Assembly: GCF_012935325.2 (NCBI RefSeq)
Contig: NZ_JABBYG020000001.1
Location: forward strand, 124,001-188,000
Length of the DNA: 64,000 nucleotides
DNA from: Paenibacillus sp. PL91
GTDB taxonomy: Bacteria > Bacillota > Bacilli > Paenibacillales > Paenibacillaceae
Reading direction: 5' to 3'
The translations under genes and the position numbers were made by a program. The notes beneath the pieces were generated by a model. The model searched no databases. It had not been told where the DNA came from and worked only from the letters and a program-made list of their open reading frames with translations. Shown in pieces: positions 33,708 through 42,955 of this stretch (position 1 is the first letter of the stretch; every line of letters begins with the position of its first letter).

Positions 33708-34997
33708 ATGATAAAAAATGTCAATGAGCATTATCCGGCTAAAGGCCGCGTAATCATACATTTGGATATGAATGCCTTCTATTGTTCCGTGCATGAAGCA
33801 GAGGAACCAGAGAAATATAAGAATAAGCCGACTGCGGTTTCGGGCAGCGTTGAGCAGCGCAAGGGGATTCTCGTCACCTGCTCGTATTCGGCAAGAAGCA
33901 AAGGGATCAAGACCGGCATGACCGTTAGACAGGCACTAAAGCTATGCCCCGAGCTTATATTAATAAAGCCGGATTTTAATCTATACCGCAAATACTCGCA
34001 CGGCTTTATGGCAATTGCCAGGCAGTACACGCCGCTCGTTGAGGCCGTTTCCATCGACGAATGCTATATGGATATTACCGGATCCAAGATGTTCGGCTCA
34101 CCGCTGGAAATCGCAGAGGCGCTTCAGCAGCGCATCATGTCCGAGTGGTCGCTTCCATGCTCGATTGGACTTGCCCCGAACAAGCTGCTGGCGAAGATGG
34201 CTTCCGATATGAAGAAGCCGAACGGCTTAACCGTATTGCGCATTCGAGATGTGAAGAGCGTGCTGTGGGATAAATCATGCGATACGTTGTTCGGAATTGG
34301 GAAAAAAACGGCCGATAAGCTGGCGAAGCTGAACATACGCACGATCGGGCAGCTGGCTGCAACTGACGAAATGATGCTGAACAAGCATTTTGGCGTAGTC
34401 GGTTCTTGGATGAAATCGGCTGCGCACGGGCTGGATTACTCAGAGGTCAATCCGAATAGGGAGCGAAATAAATCAATCGGCCATACGACGACTCTTCCAA
34501 GTGACATAACCACTCGCGAGGACGTATACCGCGTCCTTCTTAATTTGGCAGATCAAACCGGGCGGAGGCTGCGCAGACAGAAGCTGGTTGCTACAACCGT
34601 GCAGATTACGATCCGAAAGCCGGATATGACGACGATTGCCCGCTCCCATACGCTTGCTGCGCCTTCCCAAGCCTCAGAAGATTTCTATAGAGAAGCGTGC
34701 AGGCTGTACGATCGGCATTGGAAAATAGGCGAACCGATTCGGCTGCTTGGCATCACGCTCCAAAACCTGACGCTGCTCGATGAAACGGCCCTGCAGCTGG
34801 ATTTATTCAGTTATGAGCAGCAGCCCCGCAAGGAGGCGCTTACTCAGGCGATGGATCGGCTCCGCGACAAGTATGGCGAAGACGCGGTACTCACCGCAGG
34901 CATGCTGGGAGATGACCCGTCAACCTTAATTAGGAATAAACGAATTCGTGGTACATCCTTGCAAAAGGATGATAGTTTGTTATATATTGATGAGTGA
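33708..34997 (+). CDS. dinB: DNA polymerase IV (Y-family)
   Basis: A 429-residue translesion polymerase. Catalytic acids are D20 (IIHLDMNAFY) and D117-E118 (SIDECYMD); RQALKLCP and the helix-hairpin-helix GIGKKTADKLAKLNI follow; the C-terminal QLDLF is a beta-clamp binding motif. It copies damaged DNA with low fidelity. ATG 33708 is the likely start, with AGGCGGTG upstream. It is divergent from cimA, with a 200-bp gap that holds no LexA box I can identify. Confidence 0.95.
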   Translation: MIKNVNEHYPAKGRVIIHLDMNAFYCSVHEAEEPEKYKNKPTAVSGSVEQRKGILVTCSYSARSKGIKTGMTVRQALKLCPELILIKPDFNLYRKYSHGFMAIARQYTPLVEAVSIDECYMDITGSKMFGSPLEIAEALQQRIMSEWSLPCSIGLAPNKLLAKMASDMKKPNGLTVLRIRDVKSVLWDKSCDTLFGIGKKTADKLAKLNIRTIGQLAATDEMMLNKHFGVVGSWMKSAAHGLDYSEVNPNRERNKSIGHTTTLPSDITTREDVYRVLLNLADQTGRRLRRQKLVATTVQITIRKPDMTTIARSHTLAAPSQASEDFYREACRLYDRHWKIGEPIRLLGITLQNLTLLDETALQLDLFSYEQQPRKEALTQAMDRLRDKYGEDAVLTAGMLGDDPSTLIRNKRIRGTSLQKDDSLLYIDE

Positions 34998-35041
34998 AGC
35001 TTGACTGTACAGAGACGAGATTATTCCATATATTTCTTTAG

Positions 35042-35290
<249 letters not shown>

Positions 35291-35304
35291 TTTATAGAAT
35301 TAGA

Positions 35305-35353
35305 GAAAAGCTCCTCTTCGCATGCATAATGCTGCGAAGAGGAGCTTTTTGCA
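35305..35353 (+). terminator. Terminator of the ferredoxin gene
   Basis: Stem AAAGCTCCTCTTCGCA / TGCGAAGAGGAGCTTT with a short loop and a T-run. Confidence 0.92.
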
Positions 35354-35445
35354 TATCACACGCAACGTGAAAAATTAAAGCCGGGATACATTACGCCTTC
35401 GTTCCTGCCGATAAAAAAGGTAAATCATTTATTGGAGGGTTAGGG

Positions 35446-36849
35446 ATGGAGTCTCCAGAGGATCTATTTTATTTGAAGCAATTTGTGAAGCAGCACCCTG
35501 ACAACAAGATGGGATGGTACTTATTAGGGAAGCAGTATTTGCTCGCTGGCAAGGAGGGCAAAGCAAACTACTGCTTCCTGCAAGCCGGCGAGGTTTATGA
35601 TGCCTTCGAGGATGAAAGCCATCCCTTATCGGAAAATCAACTGCAATTGCTTAAAGCATGGGCTAACCGGCAAAAGAAAAAGAAGCTCGCTACGAGATCG
35701 GCAATGTTAGCCGCTTTACTGCTGCTCATAGCCGTATTAGTTCCGGCAAACGGCGCTATTTTCAAAGAAAATGCGGCTCAGCCTGTATCTGGTGAACAGG
35801 ACGAGGCACCTTCGGTCGGAGTCGTATTTGTACCGCAGAAGGAACGTCAGCCGCTGGGCAGCGCTTTGAATGCACTCGTGAGTGCGGCTGAAGAAGCGCC
35901 GCTGTTGACCATTGCGGCACGACTCGAGGAGGATGCAGGCTGGCGGAAATGGACGGGAAATACGAAGCTGCTTATGGCGATCCAGAAGGATAGTGCAAGC
36001 AGCATGCTACAGATGGCCATGCTTGATCGCCAAACCTGCTTATGCGAGCCTCCCGAAGCTTCCGATACTGCTCTCAAGTATAAAAACTGGACCAAAGAGC
36101 AGGAGACGCATTGGACGCTGTCCAGCGCTATCTACCACTATGAACGGAAAAACAAAAAATGGCCGGAAAAGCTGGATGATCTTATCCGTCCCTATCCGAA
36201 TAATGCGCTTGCAGGCGAGCGCGGGGGGATGAGATCCATGTTCGCTGAGGTGTTGTCGAGACTGAAGTCCGAGCAAGATCGCAAGAATGGCCAAGCCGCA
36301 ATTGCTGGGCAAGCAGACGTTAAGCCGGCACCGGATAACGAAGCGGAGCAAAAGCAGGCTGAGAGCTTAATCGTAGGCACGAATGGGATATTGGATAAAG
36401 AATGGAGCAAGCCGCTTGAAGTCGTGGTGGACAAAGCAACCTATCGTCTTGCGGTCATTCAAGGGAATATCATTGTACGCAGCTATAAGGTAGGTCTTGG
36501 CGGGGATGAGACGCCTGAGGGCAGCTTCTACATAAGTGAAAAGGTGAAAAATCCGAATGGACGCGACGATGGCGATTTCGGCAGCAGAGGCATGACGCTG
36601 TCAAACACCCTATACGCCATTCATGGCACCGACGAGCCAGACAGCATTGGGAAAGACGAATCGCTTGGCTGCGTGCGCATGAGCAAGGAGGATGTGGAAG
36701 AGCTGTTCGATATGGTGCCGCTAGGAACGGTTGTCAAAATAAAAAACGGGACGCTTCCGACCAAGGTGCAGCAGCCAGCCGAACGCTTTAAGCTGGAGCC
36801 GCGCCAGAACGAAACCAATCCCGCGAAGGTGTATAAATGGTTGACGTAA
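35446..36849 (+). CDS. L,D-transpeptidase (YkuD) with N-terminal TPR-like region
   Basis: A 467-residue protein. Residues 1-75 look like a TPR-type helical cytoplasmic region, 83-99 is one membrane helix (AMLAALLLLIAVLVPAN), then about 200 residues of linker and a C-terminal YkuD domain. The catalytic motif is complete: IHGTDEPDSIGK then SLGCVRMS with the nucleophile Cys. It should make or trim 3-3 crosslinks in peptidoglycan outside the membrane. The inside TPR and outside catalytic part are an unusual combination. RBS TGGAGGG before ATG 35446. Confidence 0.88.
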   Translation: MESPEDLFYLKQFVKQHPDNKMGWYLLGKQYLLAGKEGKANYCFLQAGEVYDAFEDESHPLSENQLQLLKAWANRQKKKKLATRSAMLAALLLLIAVLVPANGAIFKENAAQPVSGEQDEAPSVGVVFVPQKERQPLGSALNALVSAAEEAPLLTIAARLEEDAGWRKWTGNTKLLMAIQKDSASSMLQMAMLDRQTCLCEPPEASDTALKYKNWTKEQETHWTLSSAIYHYERKNKKWPEKLDDLIRPYPNNALAGERGGMRSMFAEVLSRLKSEQDRKNGQAAIAGQADVKPAPDNEAEQKQAESLIVGTNGILDKEWSKPLEVVVDKATYRLAVIQGNIIVRSYKVGLGGDETPEGSFYISEKVKNPNGRDDGDFGSRGMTLSNTLYAIHGTDEPDSIGKDESLGCVRMSKEDVEELFDMVPLGTVVKIKNGTLPTKVQQPAERFKLEPRQNETNPAKVYKWLT

Positions 36850-36855
36850 GATGTG

Positions 36856-36996
36856 TTACGAGGTAAAAACTAGAAGCAGCGCAACCGCAACCACGACAAC
36901 GCCAACGATCGAGCTGATCCAGATGAGTGCTTTTTTATTCACTTCGTCCTTCGGTTTGGCTTTTATCGTTGCCGGTTTTCTTTTTGGTGAGCTCAT
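36856..36996 (-). CDS. 46-residue single-helix membrane protein
   Basis: Below the usual ORF cutoff. ATG 36996 follows GAGAGGTTGATTGTCG; the product begins MSSPKRKPATIKAKPKDE, strongly basic, then has one long hydrophobic helix (ISSIVGVVVVAVALLLVFTS) ending at the stop. It is convergent with the YkuD gene, whose end it nearly touches. The basic N-terminus should be inside the cell. Function unknown. Confidence 0.65.
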   Translation of the reverse strand: MSSPKRKPATIKAKPKDEVNKKALIWISSIVGVVVVAVALLLVFTS

Positions 36997-37170
36997 CGAC
37001 AATCAACCTCTCTATTGCATAATTAAAATAAATATAAACTTATTGTAATCGTTTTCTAGACAAGCCGCAATATAATGGATGCTTGCACCTTGCGTGCAGG
37101 CTCTTTTCTTTTTGCCGCAAAAACGATAAACTGACATGTAGAACAAACATCTGAGATCGGAGTGGGTAAG

Positions 37171-38268
37171 TTGCTTTATTCTTCAATTTTAAAGCCTATT
37201 TTTTTTCGAATGGATCCTGAGAAAGCCCATCACCTCGTCATTGACGGCTTGGCCGCAGGGGGAGTCGTGCCAGGACTTAATGGATTGATGCATGCAATGT
37301 ACGGCGTAGCAAAGTCGCCGGAGCTTGCGACAGATTTGTTCGGCATCCATTTTCCGCATCCGGTTGGATTAGCAGCCGGGCTTGACAAGAACGGCAAGGC
37401 AGCGGACGGCTTCTCAAGCGTAGGCTTTGGCTTTGCTGAGGTGGGGACCGTTACGCCTAAAGGACAAGCCGGCAATGAGCAGCCACGATTGTTCCGCCTC
37501 CCACCGGACGAGGCGCTCATCAATCGGATGGGCTTCAATAATGACGGTACGGCTGCGATGGCAGAGAAGCTATCACGCCGCAAAATACACCGGATACCCA
37601 TCGCCGTTAACATCGGCAAAAACAAAACGACCCCGAATGAGCTTGCTCATGAGGATTATCAGACCTGCATTCGCGATTTGTATACATATGGTGATTTCTT
37701 TGTCGTCAATATAAGCTCTCCGAACACGCCTGACCTGCGTGATTTGCAGCACGGAGAAGAACTGAGAAATCTACTTAGCGCCGTGAAAAAGGAAATAAAC
37801 CTGCAGGCGGCGAAAGTAGGAAAGAAAGCAAAGCCCGTTCTCGTCAAAATAGCCCCGGACATGACAAATGAGCAGCTTGAGCTTACCGTTGCTACAATTA
37901 TGGAAAGCGGAGTATCTGGCATCATTGCCACGAATACGACTTTATCGCGGACTGGCCTTCGGCATGAAAATGCCGGGGAAGCGGGCGGGCTTAGCGGAAA
38001 GCCGCTGCGCGATCGCTCAACCGAGGTTATACGCGCCGTTTACCGACAGACTGGCGGGCAGCTGCCGATTATTGGATCAGGCGGCATTTTTACCGCTCAA
38101 GATGCATACGATAAAATCCGCGCAGGAGCTTCCCTGGTAGAAATATACACGGCGCTTATCTATAAAGGGCCAGGTGTGCTTAGGGAATTGACGAACGGTC
38201 TGAAGGAATGTTTACGCAAGGATGGCTACCGAAATATTGCCGAGGCAGTTGGCGCAGATCACGTTTAA
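37171..38268 (+). CDS. pyrD: Dihydroorotate dehydrogenase (quinone), class 2
   Basis: A 365-residue FMN enzyme that oxidises dihydroorotate to orotate in pyrimidine synthesis and passes electrons to quinone. Class 2 is shown by the N-terminal membrane-associating helix (MLYSSILKPIFFRMDPEKAH) and by INRMGFNN. FMN-binding GTVTPKGQAG, VNISSPNTPDL with the catalytic Ser and GGIFTAQDAYDKI are present. TTG 37171 is preferred to GTG 37162 because GGAG lies 8 nt before it and the N-terminus matches the family. The small alarmone synthetase gene follows at once. Confidence 0.93.
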   Translation: MLYSSILKPIFFRMDPEKAHHLVIDGLAAGGVVPGLNGLMHAMYGVAKSPELATDLFGIHFPHPVGLAAGLDKNGKAADGFSSVGFGFAEVGTVTPKGQAGNEQPRLFRLPPDEALINRMGFNNDGTAAMAEKLSRRKIHRIPIAVNIGKNKTTPNELAHEDYQTCIRDLYTYGDFFVVNISSPNTPDLRDLQHGEELRNLLSAVKKEINLQAAKVGKKAKPVLVKIAPDMTNEQLELTVATIMESGVSGIIATNTTLSRTGLRHENAGEAGGLSGKPLRDRSTEVIRAVYRQTGGQLPIIGSGGIFTAQDAYDKIRAGASLVEIYTALIYKGPGVLRELTNGLKECLRKDGYRNIAEAVGADHV

Positions 38269-38285
38269 GAACAGGAGGCGGCCGG

Positions 38286-39089
38286 ATGGACGGTAGAGAC
38301 TGGAATCTTTTTTTACAGCCTTATGAACAAGCGGTTGAAGAACTTAAAGTGAAGTTTAAGACGATGCGGGTTGAACTGAAAATAAGAGAAGCTTACGCAC
38401 CGATAGAATTCGTCACCGGCCGGGTAAAGCGAATATCTAGCATTTTGGAAAAAGCAAAACGCCTAAGTGTCCCCTCGGATCAACTGGATACGGGAATTGA
38501 GGACATTGCAGGCATTCGAATTATGTGCCAATTCGTGGATGATATTCACCGAGTGGCCGGCTTGATTCGTACGCGGAAGGATCTCTCCCTCGTATACGAG
38601 AAGGATTACATTACGAACTTTAAAGATAGCGGCTACCGCAGTTACCATATGATCGTAGAATATCCGGTGCAAACGGCGCTAGGCTACAAAATCGTGCTGG
38701 CGGAAATTCAAATACGCACGCTTGCCATGAATTTTTGGGCGACGATTGAGCATTCTTTAAATTACAAGTTTAAAGAAAGCTTGCCGGAGGACGTGCGCGA
38801 TCGGCTGAAGAAAGCGGCGGAAGCCGCCTCGCAGCTCGATACCGAAATGACGAGTATACGAAAAGAAATTTTGGATGCGCAGACGGAGTTCGAGGAGCAA
38901 TCCAACGTCGTCTCGAAGGTGCTTAACGGCATACAGGACCTCTATTTCTATCATCGTGTCCGTGAAGCCGCACAGTTCCAAATGAAATTCAACGAGAAGT
39001 TTGAAAAAGAGGATTACCATGAGCTTAATCAGCTGTCGCTTGAAATTCAAGCGGCAATCGGAAAAGCCAAAAAAGCGAATCAAAGCTAG
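38286..39089 (+). CDS. Small alarmone synthetase, RelQ/YjbM type
   Basis: A 267-residue (p)ppGpp synthetase without a hydrolase domain. The RelA_SpoT core shows EDIAGIRIMCQFVDD, KDSGYRSYHMIVEYP and EIQIRTLAMNFWATIEHSLNYK (each within the family pattern), and a C-terminal helical tail of about 60 residues. The overall reading closely follows B. subtilis YjbM (SAS1). It responds to stress with alarmone synthesis; allosteric pppGpp binding in a tetramer is known for this type. AGGAGGCGG precedes ATG 38286. It overlaps the 3' region of pyrD by proximity (17 nt). Confidence 0.92.
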   Translation: MDGRDWNLFLQPYEQAVEELKVKFKTMRVELKIREAYAPIEFVTGRVKRISSILEKAKRLSVPSDQLDTGIEDIAGIRIMCQFVDDIHRVAGLIRTRKDLSLVYEKDYITNFKDSGYRSYHMIVEYPVQTALGYKIVLAEIQIRTLAMNFWATIEHSLNYKFKESLPEDVRDRLKKAAEAASQLDTEMTSIRKEILDAQTEFEEQSNVVSKVLNGIQDLYFYHRVREAAQFQMKFNEKFEKEDYHELNQLSLEIQAAIGKAKKANQS

Positions 39090-39127
39090 TGGGATAAGTA
39101 TCCAAAATCGTATCGTTGTGGAGAAAT

Positions 39128-39170
39128 GGTGTCTTAGTGGCGAAAAAGCTGCTGAGGCGCCTTTTTTGTG
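39128..39170 (+). terminator. Terminator of the pyrD-alarmone synthetase unit
   Basis: Stem GGTGTCTTAG / CTGAGGCGCC with two mismatches, then CTTTTTTG. Confidence 0.7.
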
Positions 39171-39200
39171 TGATTGGTGTGGTCATATATCATGCAAGAA

Positions 39201-39242
39201 GGGCTGTCCCAGCAGGTCTAATCAGACCTTGCGGGACAGCCC
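39201..39242. other. Strong hairpin without a T-run
   Basis: Near-perfect stem GGGCTGTCCCAGCAGGTCT / AGACCTTGCGGGACAGCCC with a 4-nt loop. No poly-T follows on either strand, so it may be a transcript-stabilising or factor-dependent structure rather than a terminator. Confidence 0.6.
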
Positions 39243-39273
39243 TCGTCATCAAATATTTCGGAAATGGGCAAGA

Positions 39274-39810
39274 CTATTCGCTCGTTTTTTTTGGTTTATA
39301 TAAAGCGTCTATCGCTTTACTTATTTCATCAGCGGTCTTGCCTTGCTTGCTTAAGGCGATCACTTCCTCCATCTCTTTTTTGCAAATGCCGCAGCTTGTG
39401 CTGTGATTCGTCCAAGTTACGCTGCCTTCGTCGGCAGGATGCTCGGCCACGTAGCAGCGCAGAAGCGAGTCATGCGGCGTTTCCACTGCAAGTCCGTCCG
39501 AGCAGCCGCAATAGCATGTAACGCCGCTCATGAGGTCTGCGTGTTCATGCACCGCTTTGTACAGCTCGCTCGTATGCGGGGTATAGTCTGCGAGAAAGGA
39601 CGGAAGCTCGTCATACGAGGCTGTCGTTTGCCAAGTTTCAGAGCCGTGTTGGTGCTCAGCGCCGGCCTTGTCATCATTCGCGAGGCCGCATGCGGTGAGT
39701 AGTGTAATGAATGCGAATGCTAACAGCAGGGCATACATGATACCGCGAATACGCGAGCTTTTTTGCTCCTCGGCGATCTGCTCGTCCGTTAGGCGCTGGC
39801 GCTTCATCAT
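39274..39810 (-). CDS. PCYCGC-motif lipoprotein
   Basis: A 178-residue protein with a lipobox-like LLTAC (Cys41) after a hydrophobic segment, although the basic region before it is unusually long (about 20 residues). The central VTCYCGCSDG (Cys at 99, 101, 103) is the PCYCGC-family signature, with C-GIC-K late in the sequence, suggesting a metal-binding or thiol role outside the membrane. It starts 4 nt inside the previous gene (ATGA overlap), so translation is coupled to the thioredoxin gene upstream. Partner and metal are unknown. Confidence 0.82.
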   Translation of the reverse strand: MMKRQRLTDEQIAEEQKSSRIRGIMYALLLAFAFITLLTACGLANDDKAGAEHQHGSETWQTTASYDELPSFLADYTPHTSELYKAVHEHADLMSGVTCYCGCSDGLAVETPHDSLLRCYVAEHPADEGSVTWTNHSTSCGICKKEMEEVIALSKQGKTADEISKAIDALYKPKKTSE

Positions 39811-40322
39811 GAGGACTCAGCTCCCGAATGTTTGTTGAAGAACGCTTTGAAATCATCTAAGGAGTAGCCTGTCGTGCCTTGCTCGGCAAGGCCGCCTTCA
39901 ATCCGGTCAACTTCAACGCCGTCTTGGTAATAGGCCAGCGTTGGCGTATATTCGACTTTGAATTTGTTAAAGTAAGAAGGAAACTCCCTCAGGTTGAATT
40001 GAGGCAAATCAACGCCCAGCTCGTCTGCGAGCGGCATCAATTTTGGTGTTGTTGCCCGGCAATGCGGGCAGTCGGAAGCAAATAAATAGACGAAGAAATC
40101 TTCCTTATCCGCAACCTTCTTGTCCAATTCGGCCGGTAATATGATATTCTGATAGTTGGGATCGTCGAGCTGCTTGCGCGTTTCCGGGTTTAGCTGGGAA
40201 ACGGGCTTACCATACAAAGGGTTATCCTTGCCGCTGTTGTTCAGAACGAAGATAAAGCCGAATAGAAGGATTACGATTCCGATGTACACATAAATCATTT
40301 TGACTTTCTTTTTCTTTTTCAT
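39807..40322 (-). CDS. Membrane-anchored thioredoxin-fold protein (CPHC)
   Basis: A 171-residue protein with a poly-basic start (MKKKKKVK), one membrane helix (residues 9-28) and an external thioredoxin domain with active site C85-P-H-C88 (FASDCPHCRA). CPHC is the DsbA/DsbG-like form, more often an oxidase or isomerase than a reductase. ATG 40322 has GGAGG 8 nt upstream. Coupled to the PCYCGC gene downstream through an ATGA overlap, so it may act on that protein's cysteines. Confidence 0.85.
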   Translation of the reverse strand: MKKKKKVKMIYVYIGIVILLFGFIFVLNNSGKDNPLYGKPVSQLNPETRKQLDDPNYQNIILPAELDKKVADKEDFFVYLFASDCPHCRATTPKLMPLADELGVDLPQFNLREFPSYFNKFKVEYTPTLAYYQDGVEVDRIEGGLAEQGTTGYSLDDFKAFFNKHSGAESS

Positions 40323-40468
40323 TAATAGGGCTACCTCCGAAACGAGTTTAGGTTGGACAGCCTTTTTCCAAAAGAAGAGCATGTCCTAACTTTAATATAT
40401 TATATAACAAAGCCGTAGGTGTATGTAAGAGCATGGACATCGATGATAATTGGCAGGAGGAAATGAGC

Positions 40469-42121
40469 ATGATCGGCAACTTGCCGCGTAATTTCACGGA
40501 AAAAATGGAAAAGCTGTTAGGTGATGAATTTGACGATTTTATGTCTTCCTATGATGCGCCAAGAGTGTATGGCCTCAGAATCAATCGTTTGAAGCTTGGC
40601 GTAGAGCAGTGGTTGAAGCTATCTTCCATGAGCGGGGATGTAAGGCGGATTCCGTGGGCAGAGGATGGTCTGTATTATAAGGAGGGTGAGCGTCCCGGCA
40701 AGCATCCGCATTATCATGCGGGGCTTTATTATATTCAGGAGCCCAGCGCTATGGCGCCGGTTGAATTGCTGGATGTGAAGCCTGGCCACCGTGTACTCGA
40801 CTTATGCGCCGCGCCTGGAGGGAAATCCACGCAAATCGCAGGAAAGCTGCAAGGAAGCGGCGTGCTCGTTACGAACGATAACGCAAGGGAAAGAACGAAG
40901 GCACTGGCGAAAAATGTCGAGCTTGCCGGCGTCCGCAACGCGGTTGTGCTGAACGAGGAGCCTGAAGCTATCGCAGAGGCTTTTCCGGCATGGTTCGATC
41001 GCATTCTCGTAGATGCCCCTTGCTCAGGCGAGGGCATGTTCCGCAAGGATGATTCGATGATTGCGGAATGGGAGAAGCATTCGATCGAGCGGTGCTCGGT
41101 CATGCAGCGTGACATTTTGCGACACGCCGCAGCCATGCTCGCGCCGGGGGGGCGAATCGTCTATTCGACCTGCACCTTCTCGCCGGAGGAGAACGAGCAG
41201 CAAATCGCTTTATTTCTCGCTGAGCATGATGATTTTTACGTTGAAGCCGTGCCGATGCAATATGGCTGGTCTGCGGGAAGAGCGGATTTGGCGGCGGAGA
41301 CGGCGCAGCTTGATGATGAACGGCTGCAATCGATTCAAGGGACGGTGAGGCTGTGGCCGCATCGAATCGAGGGAGAAGGCCATTATGCGGCCGTACTGAG
41401 ACGCCGCGGCGAGCGGGAAGACGAGCAGGCAGAGGCAATACTGGCTGCGGCGCCGATGAGCCAGCCTGCATCCCGTCCTGCTGGCGGCAGCTTGAAGCGC
41501 GAGACGCCAAGCGGTGGCGGCAAGCGGGATGCGAAGAAGCCTAGCCACCGGGATGAACGGCGCGCTGGCAAACGCCAGACGAGAAATGATTGGGCAAACG
41601 CAGGAATAGAGCGTGCCGTTCAAAAGGGGGCAGCACGCAATAGCCGTGACGGCTCCGAGATGAATGTGGAGGAAACAAATCCAATTGCGTTGTGGCAGCA
41701 ATATGCGGAGCAATTTGTTGTTGGCGCTCTAAGCTGGCCAGGACATGCGGTCGCATGCGGCTCGCGCGTATATATTCAGCCTGAAGGACTGCCTTCGCTT
41801 GACGGCTTGCGTGTGGTGAGGGCTGGCTGGTATGTCGGGGAAGCTGTTCGAGGCCGGTTTGAACCCTCCCATCCGCTTGCGATGGGGCTGCCTCGCGAGG
41901 CTGCGGTGCGATCGATTAGCTGGAGCTCGAATGATGAGCAGACGATTCGTTTTCTCAAAGGGGAAACGCTATTTATAGAGGAATCGGAAATACAGATTCA
42001 TGAGGATGCTCCTGCAAAGGGTTATGTATTAATCTGCACGGATGGCTTCCCGATCGGATGGGGGAAATATGCCGGAGGCATGATCAAAAATGAGCTGCCG
42101 GCAGGATGGAGATGGATGTAG
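40469..42121 (+). CDS. rsmF: RsmF-type rRNA cytosine-C5 methyltransferase
   Basis: A 550-residue m5C methyltransferase of the RsmB/NOP family that acts on rRNA in the ribosome. SAM motif DLCAAPGGKST at about 111-121; two catalytic cysteines in VDAPCSGEGMF and STCTFSPEENE. Between about residues 320 and 400 is a low-complexity Arg/Lys/Gly/Ser/Ala linker, then a C-terminal RsmF-type PUA-like domain ending LPAGWRWM. ATG 40469 has AGGAGG at 8 nt; ATGs at 40433 and 40463 are less well placed. It ends right before the pseudouridine synthase gene, so RNA modification genes are clustered. Confidence 0.9.
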   Translation: MIGNLPRNFTEKMEKLLGDEFDDFMSSYDAPRVYGLRINRLKLGVEQWLKLSSMSGDVRRIPWAEDGLYYKEGERPGKHPHYHAGLYYIQEPSAMAPVELLDVKPGHRVLDLCAAPGGKSTQIAGKLQGSGVLVTNDNARERTKALAKNVELAGVRNAVVLNEEPEAIAEAFPAWFDRILVDAPCSGEGMFRKDDSMIAEWEKHSIERCSVMQRDILRHAAAMLAPGGRIVYSTCTFSPEENEQQIALFLAEHDDFYVEAVPMQYGWSAGRADLAAETAQLDDERLQSIQGTVRLWPHRIEGEGHYAAVLRRRGEREDEQAEAILAAAPMSQPASRPAGGSLKRETPSGGGKRDAKKPSHRDERRAGKRQTRNDWANAGIERAVQKGAARNSRDGSEMNVEETNPIALWQQYAEQFVVGALSWPGHAVACGSRVYIQPEGLPSLDGLRVVRAGWYVGEAVRGRFEPSHPLAMGLPREAAVRSISWSSNDEQTIRFLKGETLFIEESEIQIHEDAPAKGYVLICTDGFPIGWGKYAGGMIKNELPAGWRWM

Positions 42122-42122
42122 A

Positions 42123-42875
42123 ATGAGCAAACGAATTCGTATTGATAAGCTGCTGGCCCATATGGGACTCGGAACACGCAGCGAAATAAAGAAAGCGGTA
42201 AAGCTTGGCAAGGTAGCAGTAAATGGCGCTGTGGTCAAGGACAGCGGTCTCATTGTAGATCCAGAGCTAGCAGTGGTTGCCTTTGACGGTGACCCAGTCG
42301 TTTATAGGGATGTCGTATACTTCATGCTGAATAAGCCGCAGGGCGTAATTTCAGCAACAGAGGATGGACGCGAGCGTACCGTTATCGATTTGCTGGAGCA
42401 GCAGGATCGGCTGCGCGAGCCTTTTCCAGTCGGGCGATTAGATAAGGATACTGTGGGCTTGCTGCTACTAACGAATGACGGACAGCTGGCACATGAGCTC
42501 TTGTCACCGCGAAAGCATGTGGCTAAGACCTATGAAGCGCTTGTGCAGGGTGAGGTTGGCGATGCGGATAAGCAGCAGTTCGCAAGCGGCGTCACCTTGG
42601 ATGACGGATATGTTACGATGCCTGCTGAACTGCGGATACTGGGAAGCGAGCAGCAGGAGGAAGACCTATTATCACGTATTTCTCTTACGATTATGGAAGG
42701 TAAGTTTCACCAAGTAAAAAGAATGTTTGAGGCGGTAGGGAAGAAGGTCGTATACTTGAAGAGAGTATCAATGGGGCCTCTAATGCTTGATGAATCCCTT
42801 CCTGAGGGCAGCTATCGAGAGCTGACCGATGACGAAGTTGAGCTGCTTCGCACGCATAGACGGGCATCGGAATAG
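42123..42875 (+). CDS. Pseudouridine synthase, RsuA/RluB family
   Basis: A 250-residue enzyme with an N-terminal S4 domain (RIDKLLAHMGLGTRSE) and the catalytic domain with GRLDKDTVGLLLLTND (Asp catalytic), then KTYEALVQG and GKFHQVKRMFEAVG. It isomerises uridine to pseudouridine in rRNA, with the RsuA (16S) branch more likely from the KRMFEAVGKKVVYLKR ending. It begins 1 nt after the RsmF stop, so the two are co-translated. Confidence 0.92.
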   Translation: MSKRIRIDKLLAHMGLGTRSEIKKAVKLGKVAVNGAVVKDSGLIVDPELAVVAFDGDPVVYRDVVYFMLNKPQGVISATEDGRERTVIDLLEQQDRLREPFPVGRLDKDTVGLLLLTNDGQLAHELLSPRKHVAKTYEALVQGEVGDADKQQFASGVTLDDGYVTMPAELRILGSEQQEEDLLSRISLTIMEGKFHQVKRMFEAVGKKVVYLKRVSMGPLMLDESLPEGSYRELTDDEVELLRTHRRASE

Positions 42876-42955
42876 CACTTTTTTTGAAGGAAGCATGAAT
42901 TAAAATATAGATACAAAGAGAAAAAAAACAGAGAGATTGGAATAGGAGTGGGAGT

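Noticed and set aside
36851..37048. 65-codon plus-strand frame after the YkuD gene
   Set aside because: It is the antisense of the 46-residue minus-strand gene, which has the ribosome site and membrane-protein composition.
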